Assembly (NCBI GenBank): GCA_964630905.1
Contig: CAZVWR010000034.1
Span: 1-33,772 of the forward strand
DNA: 33,772 nucleotides
Reading direction: 5' to 3'
From: JAGOEX01 sp964630905
Lineage (GTDB): Bacteria > UBP6 > UBA1177
Each line of letters begins with the position of its first letter. Position 1 is the first letter of the stretch. The notes under the pieces were generated by a model. The model searched no databases. It was not told where the DNA came from and worked only from the letters and a program-made list of their open reading frames with translations. Positions 9,801 to 17,297 of this stretch are shown here, one piece after another. A program made the position numbers and the translations under genes.

Positions 9801-10615
9801 CTGAAGAGATCACGGAGCTTCCGTATTCACACAGTGCAACGACCACAGACAGAGAATCGGAAATTACCGGTTACGGCGACTACTGCGGAGCGGAAGAATA
9901 CACATCAGGCGATTATGTATACTCAGTTGATCTTGTCGCAGGACAGAAGGTTGAAATAACACTCACACCTGCGGAAGGATTTAACGCAGTGCTTGCTCTC
10001 ACTAATATGTGCGGTGAGGACAGTGACTGTCTCCAGTTCGTAAATGACGGAGCAGCAGGAGTTGCTGAAAGCATTATCCACGAAGCGGCGGAAGATGAAA
10101 CCATCTTCATCGTTGTTGAAGGATTCGAAGGCTCGGTTGGTGATTACACGATCGAAGTCAAAGAATGGGTTGAAGAAGCCGATGACGATGTAAGCGATGA
10201 AGACGATTCAGATGATGTTGATGACACCGATGATGTTGACACAGTGGACGAAGACTCTGATATTTTGGACGATTCGGACATGTCCGACGACTCTGACGAG
10301 TCTGAGCCGTCAGATGAAGACACTGGCGACACCGGCGACACTGGCAACACTGGCAACACTGGAAACACTGGAAATACTGGAAATACCGGCGACACAGGAA
10401 ACACTGGAAACACAGGTGATACAGGTGATACAGGTGATACTGGAAACTCTGGAGATTCAGGTGATACAGGAAACTCTGGAGATTCAGGTGATACTGGAAA
10501 CACAGGTGACACCGCATCTGATGATGAAGAGGATGATTCAGACAGCGACGAACTTGATGATGAAGACATCCGAAATGTCAAAGGTTCCGGTTGCAGCTGC
10601 GGAATAGTTTTCTAA
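6890..10615 (+). CDS. Giant surface lipoprotein, C-terminal part (MBG/YDG repeats, stalk, Cys tail)
   Basis: Coding is continuous in the same frame from 6596, just after the TAA. The first possible start codon is a GTG at 6890 with no ribosome site, so this is almost certainly the continuation of the 4433 gene and not an independent gene. Contents: a long array of MBG/YDG-type beta repeats (6596 to about 9270; recurring KxKVYG, YxGF and NY motifs); an FN3-like domain (about 9280-9560; TYHVRAYAINSAGTAYG); an InlB-like repeat (about 9570-9770); a PPC-like domain (about 9785-10165; GQKVEITLTPAEGF); an Asp-rich stalk; 21 G-[DN]-[ST] tripeptides (10325-10513); and a tail ending GSGCSCGIVF. The last roughly 300 residues are paralogous to the gene at 1-1562. 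As translated alone it has no signal peptide. Probable role of the intact protein: adhesin or surface fibre (inference). Confidence 0.8.
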   Translation: MTLDSIAGTFADKNAADDKAVTPAMSIKGVDAFNYNFIQPAGLTADITPRDLILSDFAADSRVYDGETLTDGTFSDNRLTGDDLFFKYNVNFNSKDADLATHALFTDIIISGGADAGNYNLVTVEGTAAASVFRKDLLITLIDNSKIYGSIDPVFGIDYDGFIPGEGPADLCSEVFIYRETGEKVGEYDIKVILIGRYDLDGSPATVMNYNVPDNDTDGALEGVLAEFTITQKALTVTGAVADDKVYDGTTVAVISGATLAGVVGGDDVVIDSFAGIFADKNASENIVVTPVLTLGGSDAGNYTLEQPEGLSADITKKGLTVTADNKSKEYDSTPYAGFTVTYDGFVTGENTGELGGSLGFAGEAVTAVDAGTYTDQIIPEGLSAVNYEISYVPGTLEITKKTVAVTAQDKTKVYGQSDPELTFTHSPLAGTDSFSGELVRAEGEAAGDYDILQGTLVLSDNYTLDYTKGIFTITGAMLTVTPEAGKTKVYGDEDPEFTYKVTGFVSGDDETVMTGALSRDAGENAGDYAITVGTLSAGGNYEITVLPEKFVITKAPLKVTADNKTKVYGTTDPAFTVTYEGFKFSDTAANLSGSYNIFRQVGENVGTYDIKLFTNTLSSNNYVITAENGVFEITKAATVITWNNPADIVYGTALDGTQLNATANVAGTFDYTPAAGTILNAGFGHTLRVDFTPDDTLNYTPSFKEVMISVETAELTVTAENKERDYGQENPALTVIYGGFAAGDNETVLDTVPAASTTAGLTSPAGTYPIEVTGGSDANYTFIYVAGTLTVKAVEPVVTTDAVNGVTETSANVTGTVADNGGTDITAKGVCISEVENPTTADVCMNDASENSTFTVSFTGLETGKTYHVRAYAINSAGTAYGADLTFKAAVHYTLTYLAGDNGTISGTAVQEVESGADGSSVLAVADDKYHFVKWSDGSIENPRTDANVTADLTVTAEFAADPKGFCDNPEEITELPYSHSATTTDRESEITGYGDYCGAEEYTSGDYVYSVDLVAGQKVEITLTPAEGFNAVLALTNMCGEDSDCLQFVNDGAAGVAESIIHEAAEDETIFIVVEGFEGSVGDYTIEVKEWVEEADDDVSDEDDSDDVDDTDDVDTVDEDSDILDDSDMSDDSDESEPSDEDTGDTGDTGNTGNTGNTGNTGNTGDTGNTGNTGDTGDTGDTGNSGDSGDTGNSGDSGDTGNTGDTASDDEEDDSDSDELDDEDIRNVKGSGCSCGIVF
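10325..10513 (+). repeat. Gly-Asp-Thr / Gly-Asn-Thr tripeptide repeat tract (21 units)
   Basis: Twenty-one in-frame 9-base units encode G-[DN]-[TS], with third-position variation and two near-identical copies of a 27-base block ending GDSGDT. It occupies the same place in the protein as the tract at 1275-1445. It is a low-complexity stalk likely to vary in length between strains. Confidence 0.9.
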
Positions 10616-10686
10616 AATATTCTCAAAAATAGATTCATAACCCACAATCATTCTTTATTTTCACAATCAATATATATCCAGTTACT

Positions 10687-10715
10687 TTGACTTTTTTCCT
10701 AAAATCTAATAAAAT
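10687..10715 (+). promoter_or_regulatory. Candidate sigma70-type promoter of the nine-gene signalling operon
   Basis: TTGACT (10687-10692), a 17-base spacer, then TAAAAT (10710-10715). It sits in the 130-base gap before the first kinase gene, with start ATG 10746 preceded by AGGAG (10735-10739). It is the only non-coding gap of any size between 4433 and 23691, so it probably drives the whole block. No terminator hairpin is seen in the same gap. Confidence 0.55.
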
Positions 10716-10745
10716 TTAGTCCTTAACTGCTTTCAGGAGCCGGTC

Positions 10746-13070
10746 ATGGTGAAACACACAAAACAGCACGGAACAGTTGAATTCAAAGAGAGTGTCAATA
10801 TCCTTGCCGAGCTTCTTGATGCCGCTCCAGGTGCTATTACAGTACATGATATGAGTGGAAGATTTCTTTATACCAATCAGAAGAATCTTGATCTGCACGG
10901 TTATGAAATGGATGAATTCATGAATCTGAACCTCCATGATGTTGATGTTCCCGAAAGTGAAGCATTAATAAATGAAAGAATTGAAAAGATCAGAAAAAAT
11001 GGTGAAGCAACTTTCACTGTCCACCATTTTAGAAAAGACGGTTCGATAATTCCTCTTGAAATTTTCACAAAGATTACGAAATGGGGAGATCAACCAGTCC
11101 TGTTGAGTATTGCGACAGATATCAGTGAAAGATTTGAAAATGAAAAAGCAGTCAGGGAAAGTGAAGAGAAATACAGGAATCTTGTGAATGAGATGCAGTC
11201 AGGGCTCGCTCTTCATGAAATAATCCTTGATGAAAACGGAATTCCCGTCGATTATAGGTTCCTTGATGTCAACCCGGCTTTTGAGCGGCTGACGGGATTG
11301 AAAAAAGAGAATATCCTCGGCAAAACTATGCTGGAAGTATTGCCTGAAACTGAAAAATTCTGGATTGAAAGATACGGCAAAGTCGCTCTGACTGGAGAAT
11401 CTGTTGAATTTGAAGATTATGCCGCTTCACTTGATAGATATTACAGTGTCGTTGCCTACAGACCAAAAGAAAATCAGTTTGCAGTAATTGTTCATGAAAT
11501 AACTGAAAGAAGGAAAGCCGAAGAAAAACTGAAGGATAATCTTGCTCTGCTTCGTATAGCCGGAGAAGTTACAAAACTTGGCGGATGGAATGTTAATCTT
11601 GAAGAAAACAGATCTTACTGGTCTGATGTTGTTGCAAAAATTCATGAAATGCCTGCCGGATATGCCCCGATGCTCGAAGACGGGATAAATTTTTATGCAC
11701 ATGAGTGGCGGGATAAGATCACAAAAGTGTTTACAGATTGTGCAACTAAAGGGATTCCATATAACGAAAAAATGGAAATAATCACTTCAACAGGGAAAAG
11801 AGTCTGGATAAAAACCATTGGCGAAGCAGTAAGAAACGAAAAAGGTGAAATATTTAAAGTTCACGGCGGCTTTCAGGATATTAGCGAAGAGGTTGCAGCG
11901 GAAATTGAAAAAGAAAAGCTTACACAGCAGCTTGTTCAGGCTCAGAAAATGGAATCAATTGGTCGGCTCGCGGGTGGAGTGGCACACGATTTTAACAATA
12001 TGCTTTCAGTAATTATTGGAAGAGTTGAGCTTGCTTTGATGAAAACAGGGAGTGAAAATCCAGTTTTTAATGAACTTGTCGAAATACAGAATGCGGCGGA
12101 AAGATCGGCAGCTCTTATAAAACAGCTTCTTGCTTTTGCAAGAAAACAGGTTATCTCTCCGAAAATACTGGATGTAAATGAAAATGTTGAAAAAATTCTT
12201 GCTCTTGTGAAAAGACTGATCGGTGAAAATGTTGAGCTGAAATGGATTCCTTTGAAAAAAGTCTGGAATATTTTAATGGACCCGACACAGCTTGATCAGA
12301 TTTTTACAAATCTCTGCATTAATGCAAAAGATGCAATGCCCGATGGTGGGAAAATAACAATTGTTGCTGAAAATGCAACTGTTGACAGTGTTGATGAAAA
12401 TAGACCGGGGCTCATTCCGGGTGATTTCGTGAGAATAATCGTTGAAGATAACGGTCATGGAATGGATAAAGAGACCGCTTCTCAAATCTTTGAACCGTTC
12501 TTTACAACAAAAGAGACGGGACGAGGAACAGGGCTTGGACTTGCAACAGTTTTTGGAATTGTTAAGCAGAACAAAGGTTATGTTTACTGTTTCAGTGAAG
12601 AAGGTGTCGGAACTCGTTTCGAAATTTTTTTTCCAAAGAAAGATGAAAAAAACAAAACTGAAGAAAATTTTGAAAAACCCATCTGCATCAAAGGGGAGGG
12701 AAACATCACAATACTTCTTGTTGAAGATGAACCGTCAATCCTTGAAATGGGAGAGTTGATGCTTCAAAGTTTAGGATATTCTGTGGTTTCCGCCAATTCA
12801 CCGCAGGAAGCACTTAAAAAATCTCTTGAACACAGTGGAAAAATTGATCTGCTTATCACAGATGTCATAATGCCTGAAATGAATGGACGGGAACTTTCAA
12901 AAAAGATAATTTCCCATCATCCAGAAATAAAATGCCTTTTCATGTCGGGATATACTGCTGAAGTTATTGCATATCAGGGTGTTCTTGATGAAGACATGAA
13001 CTTTATCCAGAAACCGTTCACAATGAAAACTCTTGGTGAAAAAGTGAAAACTGTTATAGGTGTAAAATGA
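10746..13070 (+). CDS. Cytoplasmic hybrid histidine kinase (PAS-PAS-PAS-HisKA-HATPase-REC)
   Basis: 774 residues, no signal peptide or membrane helix, so a cytoplasmic sensor. Three PAS domains (about 13-130, 140-260, 270-385), the second and first closing with DISERFE- and EITERRK-type ends. The NtrB-like HisKA domain has phosphorylatable H414 in GGVAHDFNN. The HATPase domain has an N box (NLCINAKDAMPDGG), a DNGHGM G1 box, FEPFFTTK, and GRGTGLGLA. The C-terminal receiver has acidic residues VEDEP and phosphoacceptor D706 (LITDVIMPEMNG). As a hybrid kinase it needs an Hpt protein to pass phosphate on; the only Hpt here is encoded at 21216-22271. ATG 10746 has AGGAG at 6-base spacing. The stop overlaps the next start (ATGA). 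The signal sensed is unknown. Confidence 0.93.
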   Translation: MVKHTKQHGTVEFKESVNILAELLDAAPGAITVHDMSGRFLYTNQKNLDLHGYEMDEFMNLNLHDVDVPESEALINERIEKIRKNGEATFTVHHFRKDGSIIPLEIFTKITKWGDQPVLLSIATDISERFENEKAVRESEEKYRNLVNEMQSGLALHEIILDENGIPVDYRFLDVNPAFERLTGLKKENILGKTMLEVLPETEKFWIERYGKVALTGESVEFEDYAASLDRYYSVVAYRPKENQFAVIVHEITERRKAEEKLKDNLALLRIAGEVTKLGGWNVNLEENRSYWSDVVAKIHEMPAGYAPMLEDGINFYAHEWRDKITKVFTDCATKGIPYNEKMEIITSTGKRVWIKTIGEAVRNEKGEIFKVHGGFQDISEEVAAEIEKEKLTQQLVQAQKMESIGRLAGGVAHDFNNMLSVIIGRVELALMKTGSENPVFNELVEIQNAAERSAALIKQLLAFARKQVISPKILDVNENVEKILALVKRLIGENVELKWIPLKKVWNILMDPTQLDQIFTNLCINAKDAMPDGGKITIVAENATVDSVDENRPGLIPGDFVRIIVEDNGHGMDKETASQIFEPFFTTKETGRGTGLGLATVFGIVKQNKGYVYCFSEEGVGTRFEIFFPKKDEKNKTEENFEKPICIKGEGNITILLVEDEPSILEMGELMLQSLGYSVVSANSPQEALKKSLEHSGKIDLLITDVIMPEMNGRELSKKIISHHPEIKCLFMSGYTAEVIAYQGVLDEDMNFIQKPFTMKTLGEKVKTVIGVK

Positions 13071-13885
13071 AAATTGATCTCCAGACTGTTGTTTTCTTAA
13101 GTTCCATTAATTACTTGATCTGCACTGTTTTTATGTTTTTCCTGTGGCGGCAGACAAAAAGAAAATTTAACGGAATATCTTTTCTTGTCGCCACTTTTTT
13201 CATGCAGACAGTTTCTCTCTTTCTCATCGGGATAAGAGGAATGGTTCCAATTTGTGTTTCAGTGATTCCTGCAAATTTTCTGGCTTTATCAGGAATTGTC
13301 ACAGCACTGATGGGGCTTGAGCGGTTTTTCGGCAGGGAAAGCTCTCAAAAGTTAAACTTTATCATGATTTTTGTTTTCACATTAATTCATGCATATTTTA
13401 CTTTGATTGAGCCGTCACTATTTATCAGAAGTCTGAACATCTCTTTTGCAATGTTTTTTTTCTGTTTTCAATGTTTCTGGTTTTTAAAAAGAAAACTGCC
13501 TCCGGAATCAAGAAATATCAGCTTCTGGACTGCCAATGTGTTCTTTGGTTTCTGTTTAGTCTCTTTAGCCAGAATAATTAATCTTTTCTTAAACGGCTTA
13601 AGCAGTGAAGATTATTTTCATTCCGGAACATTTGAGATGATAGCGATGCTTTCTCTCACCGCTCTTTTTCTCCTTTTAACCTATGCTCTGATAATGATGG
13701 TCAATCAGAGACTTATCATTGAAATTGAAGGAAATGAAGATGAACTGAAGAAAACCTTTGATGAAATGAAAAGGTTCAATGAACTGACTGTGGGAAGGGA
13801 GCTTAACATGATAAAGCTCAAGAAAGAAGTGAACGAACTTCTTAAAAAAGCAGGTGAAAAAGAAAAATATACGGTTGTGGAATGA
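13067..13885 (+). CDS. Seven-helix membrane protein ending in an orphan sensor-kinase linker helix
   Basis: 272 residues. Seven hydrophobic helices (about 7-28, 36-58, 61-84, 96-116, 120-141, 154-176, 189-212) are followed by a charged coiled coil of about 55 residues. The end of the coil (NELTVGRELNMIKLKKEVNE) matches the linker that usually joins a sensor to a downstream PAS or kinase core, but here the protein stops about 20 residues later with no output domain. It may be a membrane input subunit that pairs with one of the neighbouring kinases through the coil (inference). The gene overlaps the previous stop by 4 bases and its own stop overlaps CheR by 4 bases, so it is translationally coupled on both sides. 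No family name is certain. Confidence 0.8.
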   Translation: MKIDLQTVVFLSSINYLICTVFMFFLWRQTKRKFNGISFLVATFFMQTVSLFLIGIRGMVPICVSVIPANFLALSGIVTALMGLERFFGRESSQKLNFIMIFVFTLIHAYFTLIEPSLFIRSLNISFAMFFFCFQCFWFLKRKLPPESRNISFWTANVFFGFCLVSLARIINLFLNGLSSEDYFHSGTFEMIAMLSLTALFLLLTYALIMMVNQRLIIEIEGNEDELKKTFDEMKRFNELTVGRELNMIKLKKEVNELLKKAGEKEKYTVVE

Positions 13886-14721
13886 AAGATTTAAGCACAA
13901 AAGCGCAGAAACTTATTTTGTCATCATGCGGGATTGACATTTCAGCACTTGATGAAACTTTTTTAAAAAGGTCTTTAAATCGAAGGGTTGAAGCGACCAA
14001 TTGCAAAAACTTAAAGGAATACAGCACTGTTCTTGAGAAAAATGATGTTGAACTGGGTGTTTTTGTCAATTCACTTAATATCGGTTATAGTGAATTTTTC
14101 CGCAATCCTCTCACTTTTGCCGTTCTTGAGCAGATCGTTTTACCGCAGATGATCTTAAAAATGAAAACCAATGGAAGAAAAGAGATAAGAATATGGTCTG
14201 CCGCATGTGCAAAAGGGCAGGAACCATACAGCATGGCGATGCTCATGTCTGAAATGTCCAAAACGAATGGACCGTTTAAATTCAGAGTTTTTGCAACTGA
14301 CAGATTTGAACCGTTTGTAAAAGCGGCGGCTGAAGGAAAATTCAACGAAAGAGAACTCGGCGGATTGAACTTAAAAAGAATTGAAAAATATTTTCTGAAA
14401 AAGGGTGAATATTATTTTATAATTCCTGAGATTAAAAAAGAGATTGATTTTTCTGTTTTTGATCTTTTTAGAAAAAACTGCAACTGTCCCACGGCAAGTA
14501 TTTTCGGAGATTTTGACATAGTAATGTGTGCGAACATTCTGTTTTATTATAAATTGGAATTTCAGCGGATAATTCTTGAAAAAGCGGTTAAATGCCTTGC
14601 TGCGAGAGGAATTGTTATTGCAGGAGAATCTGAAAGGGAGATCCTTTTGCAGAATAATTTTAAAGAACTTTTTGACAGCTCATCAATATTTTCAGTTTCT
14701 GAAGTCGGGAGAAAGAAATGA
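13882..14721 (+). CDS. cheR: CheR-type SAM-dependent protein methyltransferase
   Basis: 279 residues, the usual CheR length. The N-terminal helical CheR_N domain (about 5-80) ends in SEFFRN, the counterpart of the family's NxTxFFR motif. The Rossmann methyltransferase domain follows, with the SAM-binding motif IWSAACAKGQEPYS (104-117) and the later FDIVMCANILFYY segment (about 211-223), equivalent to FDxIxCRNVLIYF with Arg replaced by Ala. CheR enzymes methylate glutamates on chemoreceptor coiled coils. No receptor, CheB, CheA or CheW gene is visible here, so the substrate is open. The coiled coil of the kinase immediately downstream (4-base overlap) is a candidate, by inference. ATG 13882 overlaps the previous stop. 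The family assignment is secure; a role in chemotaxis is not. Confidence 0.9.
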   Translation: MKDLSTKAQKLILSSCGIDISALDETFLKRSLNRRVEATNCKNLKEYSTVLEKNDVELGVFVNSLNIGYSEFFRNPLTFAVLEQIVLPQMILKMKTNGRKEIRIWSAACAKGQEPYSMAMLMSEMSKTNGPFKFRVFATDRFEPFVKAAAEGKFNERELGGLNLKRIEKYFLKKGEYYFIIPEIKKEIDFSVFDLFRKNCNCPTASIFGDFDIVMCANILFYYKLEFQRIILEKAVKCLAARGIVIAGESEREILLQNNFKELFDSSSIFSVSEVGRKK

Positions 14722-17297
14722 ATTATATGAAAAACATCGGGATCGGAACACAGCTGAAATTTGCATTTGCAGTTATATTGCTCTTTGTAATTGCTATCGG
14801 AATTGTTTCTCACTCACAGACGGAAGAAATGGTTGATCAATTAAGAATAATCTATAAACATCCTGTCGAGGTAAGCAAAGCCGTTGCAAATGTTGAGTCC
14901 GGAATTATTAAGATACACCGCAACATGAAAGATCTCTTTATTGCAGAAAATGAAGCAGAAATTTCTCAAAATTTAAATGAAATCGTGAAGTTGAAAAAGG
15001 ATGTTGATGATAACATTGATATTTTGTCGTCTCTTTATCTTGGCCCCAAAGAAGACATAGATCAGCTTGGCAAAAACTTTGCTGTCTGGAACTCTATGCG
15101 GGAAGAGACCATAAGAATGTTCAGAGCCGGTCAAATTAAAGAAGCCGCTTCCCGGACAACAAAATCCGGAACCGCTGGTGAGCAGGTTGAGATTTTAATG
15201 AAAGATGTTGATAAAATATCACGGTTTGCAGAACAAAAGATGGACGAACTTTACAGCAGTGCTGAAACTTCTTTCACTCTTTTAAATATCCAGCTGGCTT
15301 TTTTTATGGCAGCTATTCTTGTTCTGACAATCGTACTTATGACACTGATTCTCAGAAACATCAGAAATCCTCTAACTCTGCTCACTGAAACTACTCGAAA
15401 ATTCCGCAATGGCGATATGTCAGCCCGCAGTTTGTATGAATCCAAAAATGAATTCGGTGTTCTTTCGTCGGCTCTTAATGATCTGGCTGAAACGATCCAT
15501 AAAGAGATGGTTTTCAGGGAAAATGCGGCAGCTATAAGTGCCGCTATGATGGCAGAGATAGAGTCACAGAATTTCAGATTCAGAGTTTTGTCGCCTCTAA
15601 TGGAACTCACCGGATCACAGATCGGGGCGATATATCTTATAAACGATGAAAAGAAAGAATACTATCCTGTTGAAACTATCGGACTTGAAGTTTCAAACTG
15701 CAAACCTTTTTCGGCAACAGAAATGGATGGCGAGTTCGGAAGAGTTCTTGTTACGAGAGAAATTTGTCTCATCAACGATATCCCGGAAGATACAACATTC
15801 AATTTTGCCGCAACTTCCGGAACCTTCAGACCTGCTGAAATAATGACAGTGCCGCTTATTATCGGAAATGAAATATCGGCAGTGATATCTTTTGCAAATA
15901 TAAGAAAATTTTCTCCGGAAGCCGTCAGACTGATCAGTGGACTGCAAAACTCTCTTTCAACCGGAATGAGTGCGATGCTTGCCAACCGGAGAATCCAGAA
16001 ATTGACTGAAGAGCTTGAGTACCGCAATATGGAGCTTGAGGCACAGAAAAATGAACTTGAATCTCAAGCCACGGAACTTCACAGTCAGAACACAGAGCTT
16101 GAGATGCAGAAAAAACAACTGGATGAAGCAAATCGGCTTAAAACAAACTTTCTTTCAAATATGAGCCATGAACTTCGCACCCCTTTAAATTCTGTAATTG
16201 CTCTGTCAGGAGTTTTAAACCGCCGGCTTGCAGGCAAAATCCCCGAAGATGAATACAGTTATCTTGGAGTTATTGAACGGAACGGGAAAAATCTTCTTGA
16301 TCTGATAAATGACATTCTTGACATTTCGCGTATTGAAGCAGGAAAAGAAGAGATCGAAATAACAAGATTCAATATGTGTGATATAGGTAACGATGTTGTT
16401 TCACTGATAAAGCCTCAGGCAGATGAAAAAGGGATAAAACTTCTTAAAACCGTTGATGAATGCAACATTCAGATCGAAAGTGATGAACGGAAATGCAGGC
16501 ATATTCTTCAAAATCTTATCGGCAATGCTGTTAAATTTACAGAAGAGGGAACAGTTGAAATAATTGTGAATAAAGATGCCTTCAACATTGAAATAACGAT
16601 CAAAGACACCGGAATCGGAATATCTGAAAAGAATCTGCCTTATATTTTTGATGAATTCAGACAGGCGGACGGGAGCACTTCAAGAAGATTCGGAGGAACA
16701 GGGCTCGGGCTTGCAATTGCAAAAAAATATGCAGAAATGCTTGGCGGGAGCATAAGCGTTAAGAGTGAGCTGGGTAGAGGTTCGGAGTTTACACTGATCC
16801 TTCCTTTAAGATATTTTGAAGAAACGGAAGCAAATTCTGAAGAAAAAGTGCCGGGCGGGAATTTTAATTGTGGAGCACATAACAGATTAAAAGAAGGAAT
16901 AATCCCGACAATACTTCTTGTTGAAGACAGCGAGCCGGCTATAATTCAGCTTAACAATATTCTTGAATCAAAAGGGCACAATATCCTTATTGCAAGAAAT
17001 GGTGAAGAAGCACTCGAAATTATTTCAGACACGGTTCCTGATGCAATGATACTTGATCTTATGATGCCGGGAGTTGACGGTTTTGAGGTGCTTAGGCGCA
17101 TCAGAGAAGAAGATCGAACCGCTTCCGTTCCAGTCTTAATACTGACGGCGAAACACATTACAAAAGAAGAGCTGAGTTTTCTTAAACGGAACAATATCCA
17201 TCAGCTTATACAGAAAGGGGATGTGAATCCAAAAGATCTGCTTAGTACGATTGACAGAATGATGTTTGGCACAAAAAAAGAGGAATGCGATGAATAA
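14718..17297 (+). CDS. Membrane hybrid histidine kinase (sensor-HAMP-GAF-coil-HisKA-HATPase-REC)
   Basis: 859 residues. TM1 at about 15-31, a mostly helical periplasmic region (about 33-188) resembling the four-helix-bundle sensor of chemoreceptors, TM2 at about 190-213, HAMP (about 213-265), and GAF (about 280-430). A Glu/Gln-rich coiled coil (about 435-475) leads to HisKA with H484 in MSHELRTPLN, and HATPase with NLIGNAVKF, DTGIGIS, FDEFRQADGS and GGTGLGLA. The C-terminal receiver has D780 (LDLMMPGVDG) and VEDSE. It senses something in the periplasm and, through GAF, possibly in the cytoplasm. The chemoreceptor-like input plus the adjacent CheR gene suggest methylation-based adaptation of a kinase (inference). 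Start ATG 14718 overlaps the cheR stop by 4 bases. The end overlaps the next gene by 8 bases. Confidence 0.93.
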   Translation: MNYMKNIGIGTQLKFAFAVILLFVIAIGIVSHSQTEEMVDQLRIIYKHPVEVSKAVANVESGIIKIHRNMKDLFIAENEAEISQNLNEIVKLKKDVDDNIDILSSLYLGPKEDIDQLGKNFAVWNSMREETIRMFRAGQIKEAASRTTKSGTAGEQVEILMKDVDKISRFAEQKMDELYSSAETSFTLLNIQLAFFMAAILVLTIVLMTLILRNIRNPLTLLTETTRKFRNGDMSARSLYESKNEFGVLSSALNDLAETIHKEMVFRENAAAISAAMMAEIESQNFRFRVLSPLMELTGSQIGAIYLINDEKKEYYPVETIGLEVSNCKPFSATEMDGEFGRVLVTREICLINDIPEDTTFNFAATSGTFRPAEIMTVPLIIGNEISAVISFANIRKFSPEAVRLISGLQNSLSTGMSAMLANRRIQKLTEELEYRNMELEAQKNELESQATELHSQNTELEMQKKQLDEANRLKTNFLSNMSHELRTPLNSVIALSGVLNRRLAGKIPEDEYSYLGVIERNGKNLLDLINDILDISRIEAGKEEIEITRFNMCDIGNDVVSLIKPQADEKGIKLLKTVDECNIQIESDERKCRHILQNLIGNAVKFTEEGTVEIIVNKDAFNIEITIKDTGIGISEKNLPYIFDEFRQADGSTSRRFGGTGLGLAIAKKYAEMLGGSISVKSELGRGSEFTLILPLRYFEETEANSEEKVPGGNFNCGAHNRLKEGIIPTILLVEDSEPAIIQLNNILESKGHNILIARNGEEALEIISDTVPDAMILDLMMPGVDGFEVLRRIREEDRTASVPVLILTAKHITKEELSFLKRNNIHQLIQKGDVNPKDLLSTIDRMMFGTKKEECDE

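Noticed and set aside
10616..10745. c-di-GMP riboswitch upstream of signalling or surface genes (also checked 23692-23790 and 4340-4432)
   Set aside because: No GEMM-type conserved core or paired helices seen in these short gaps.
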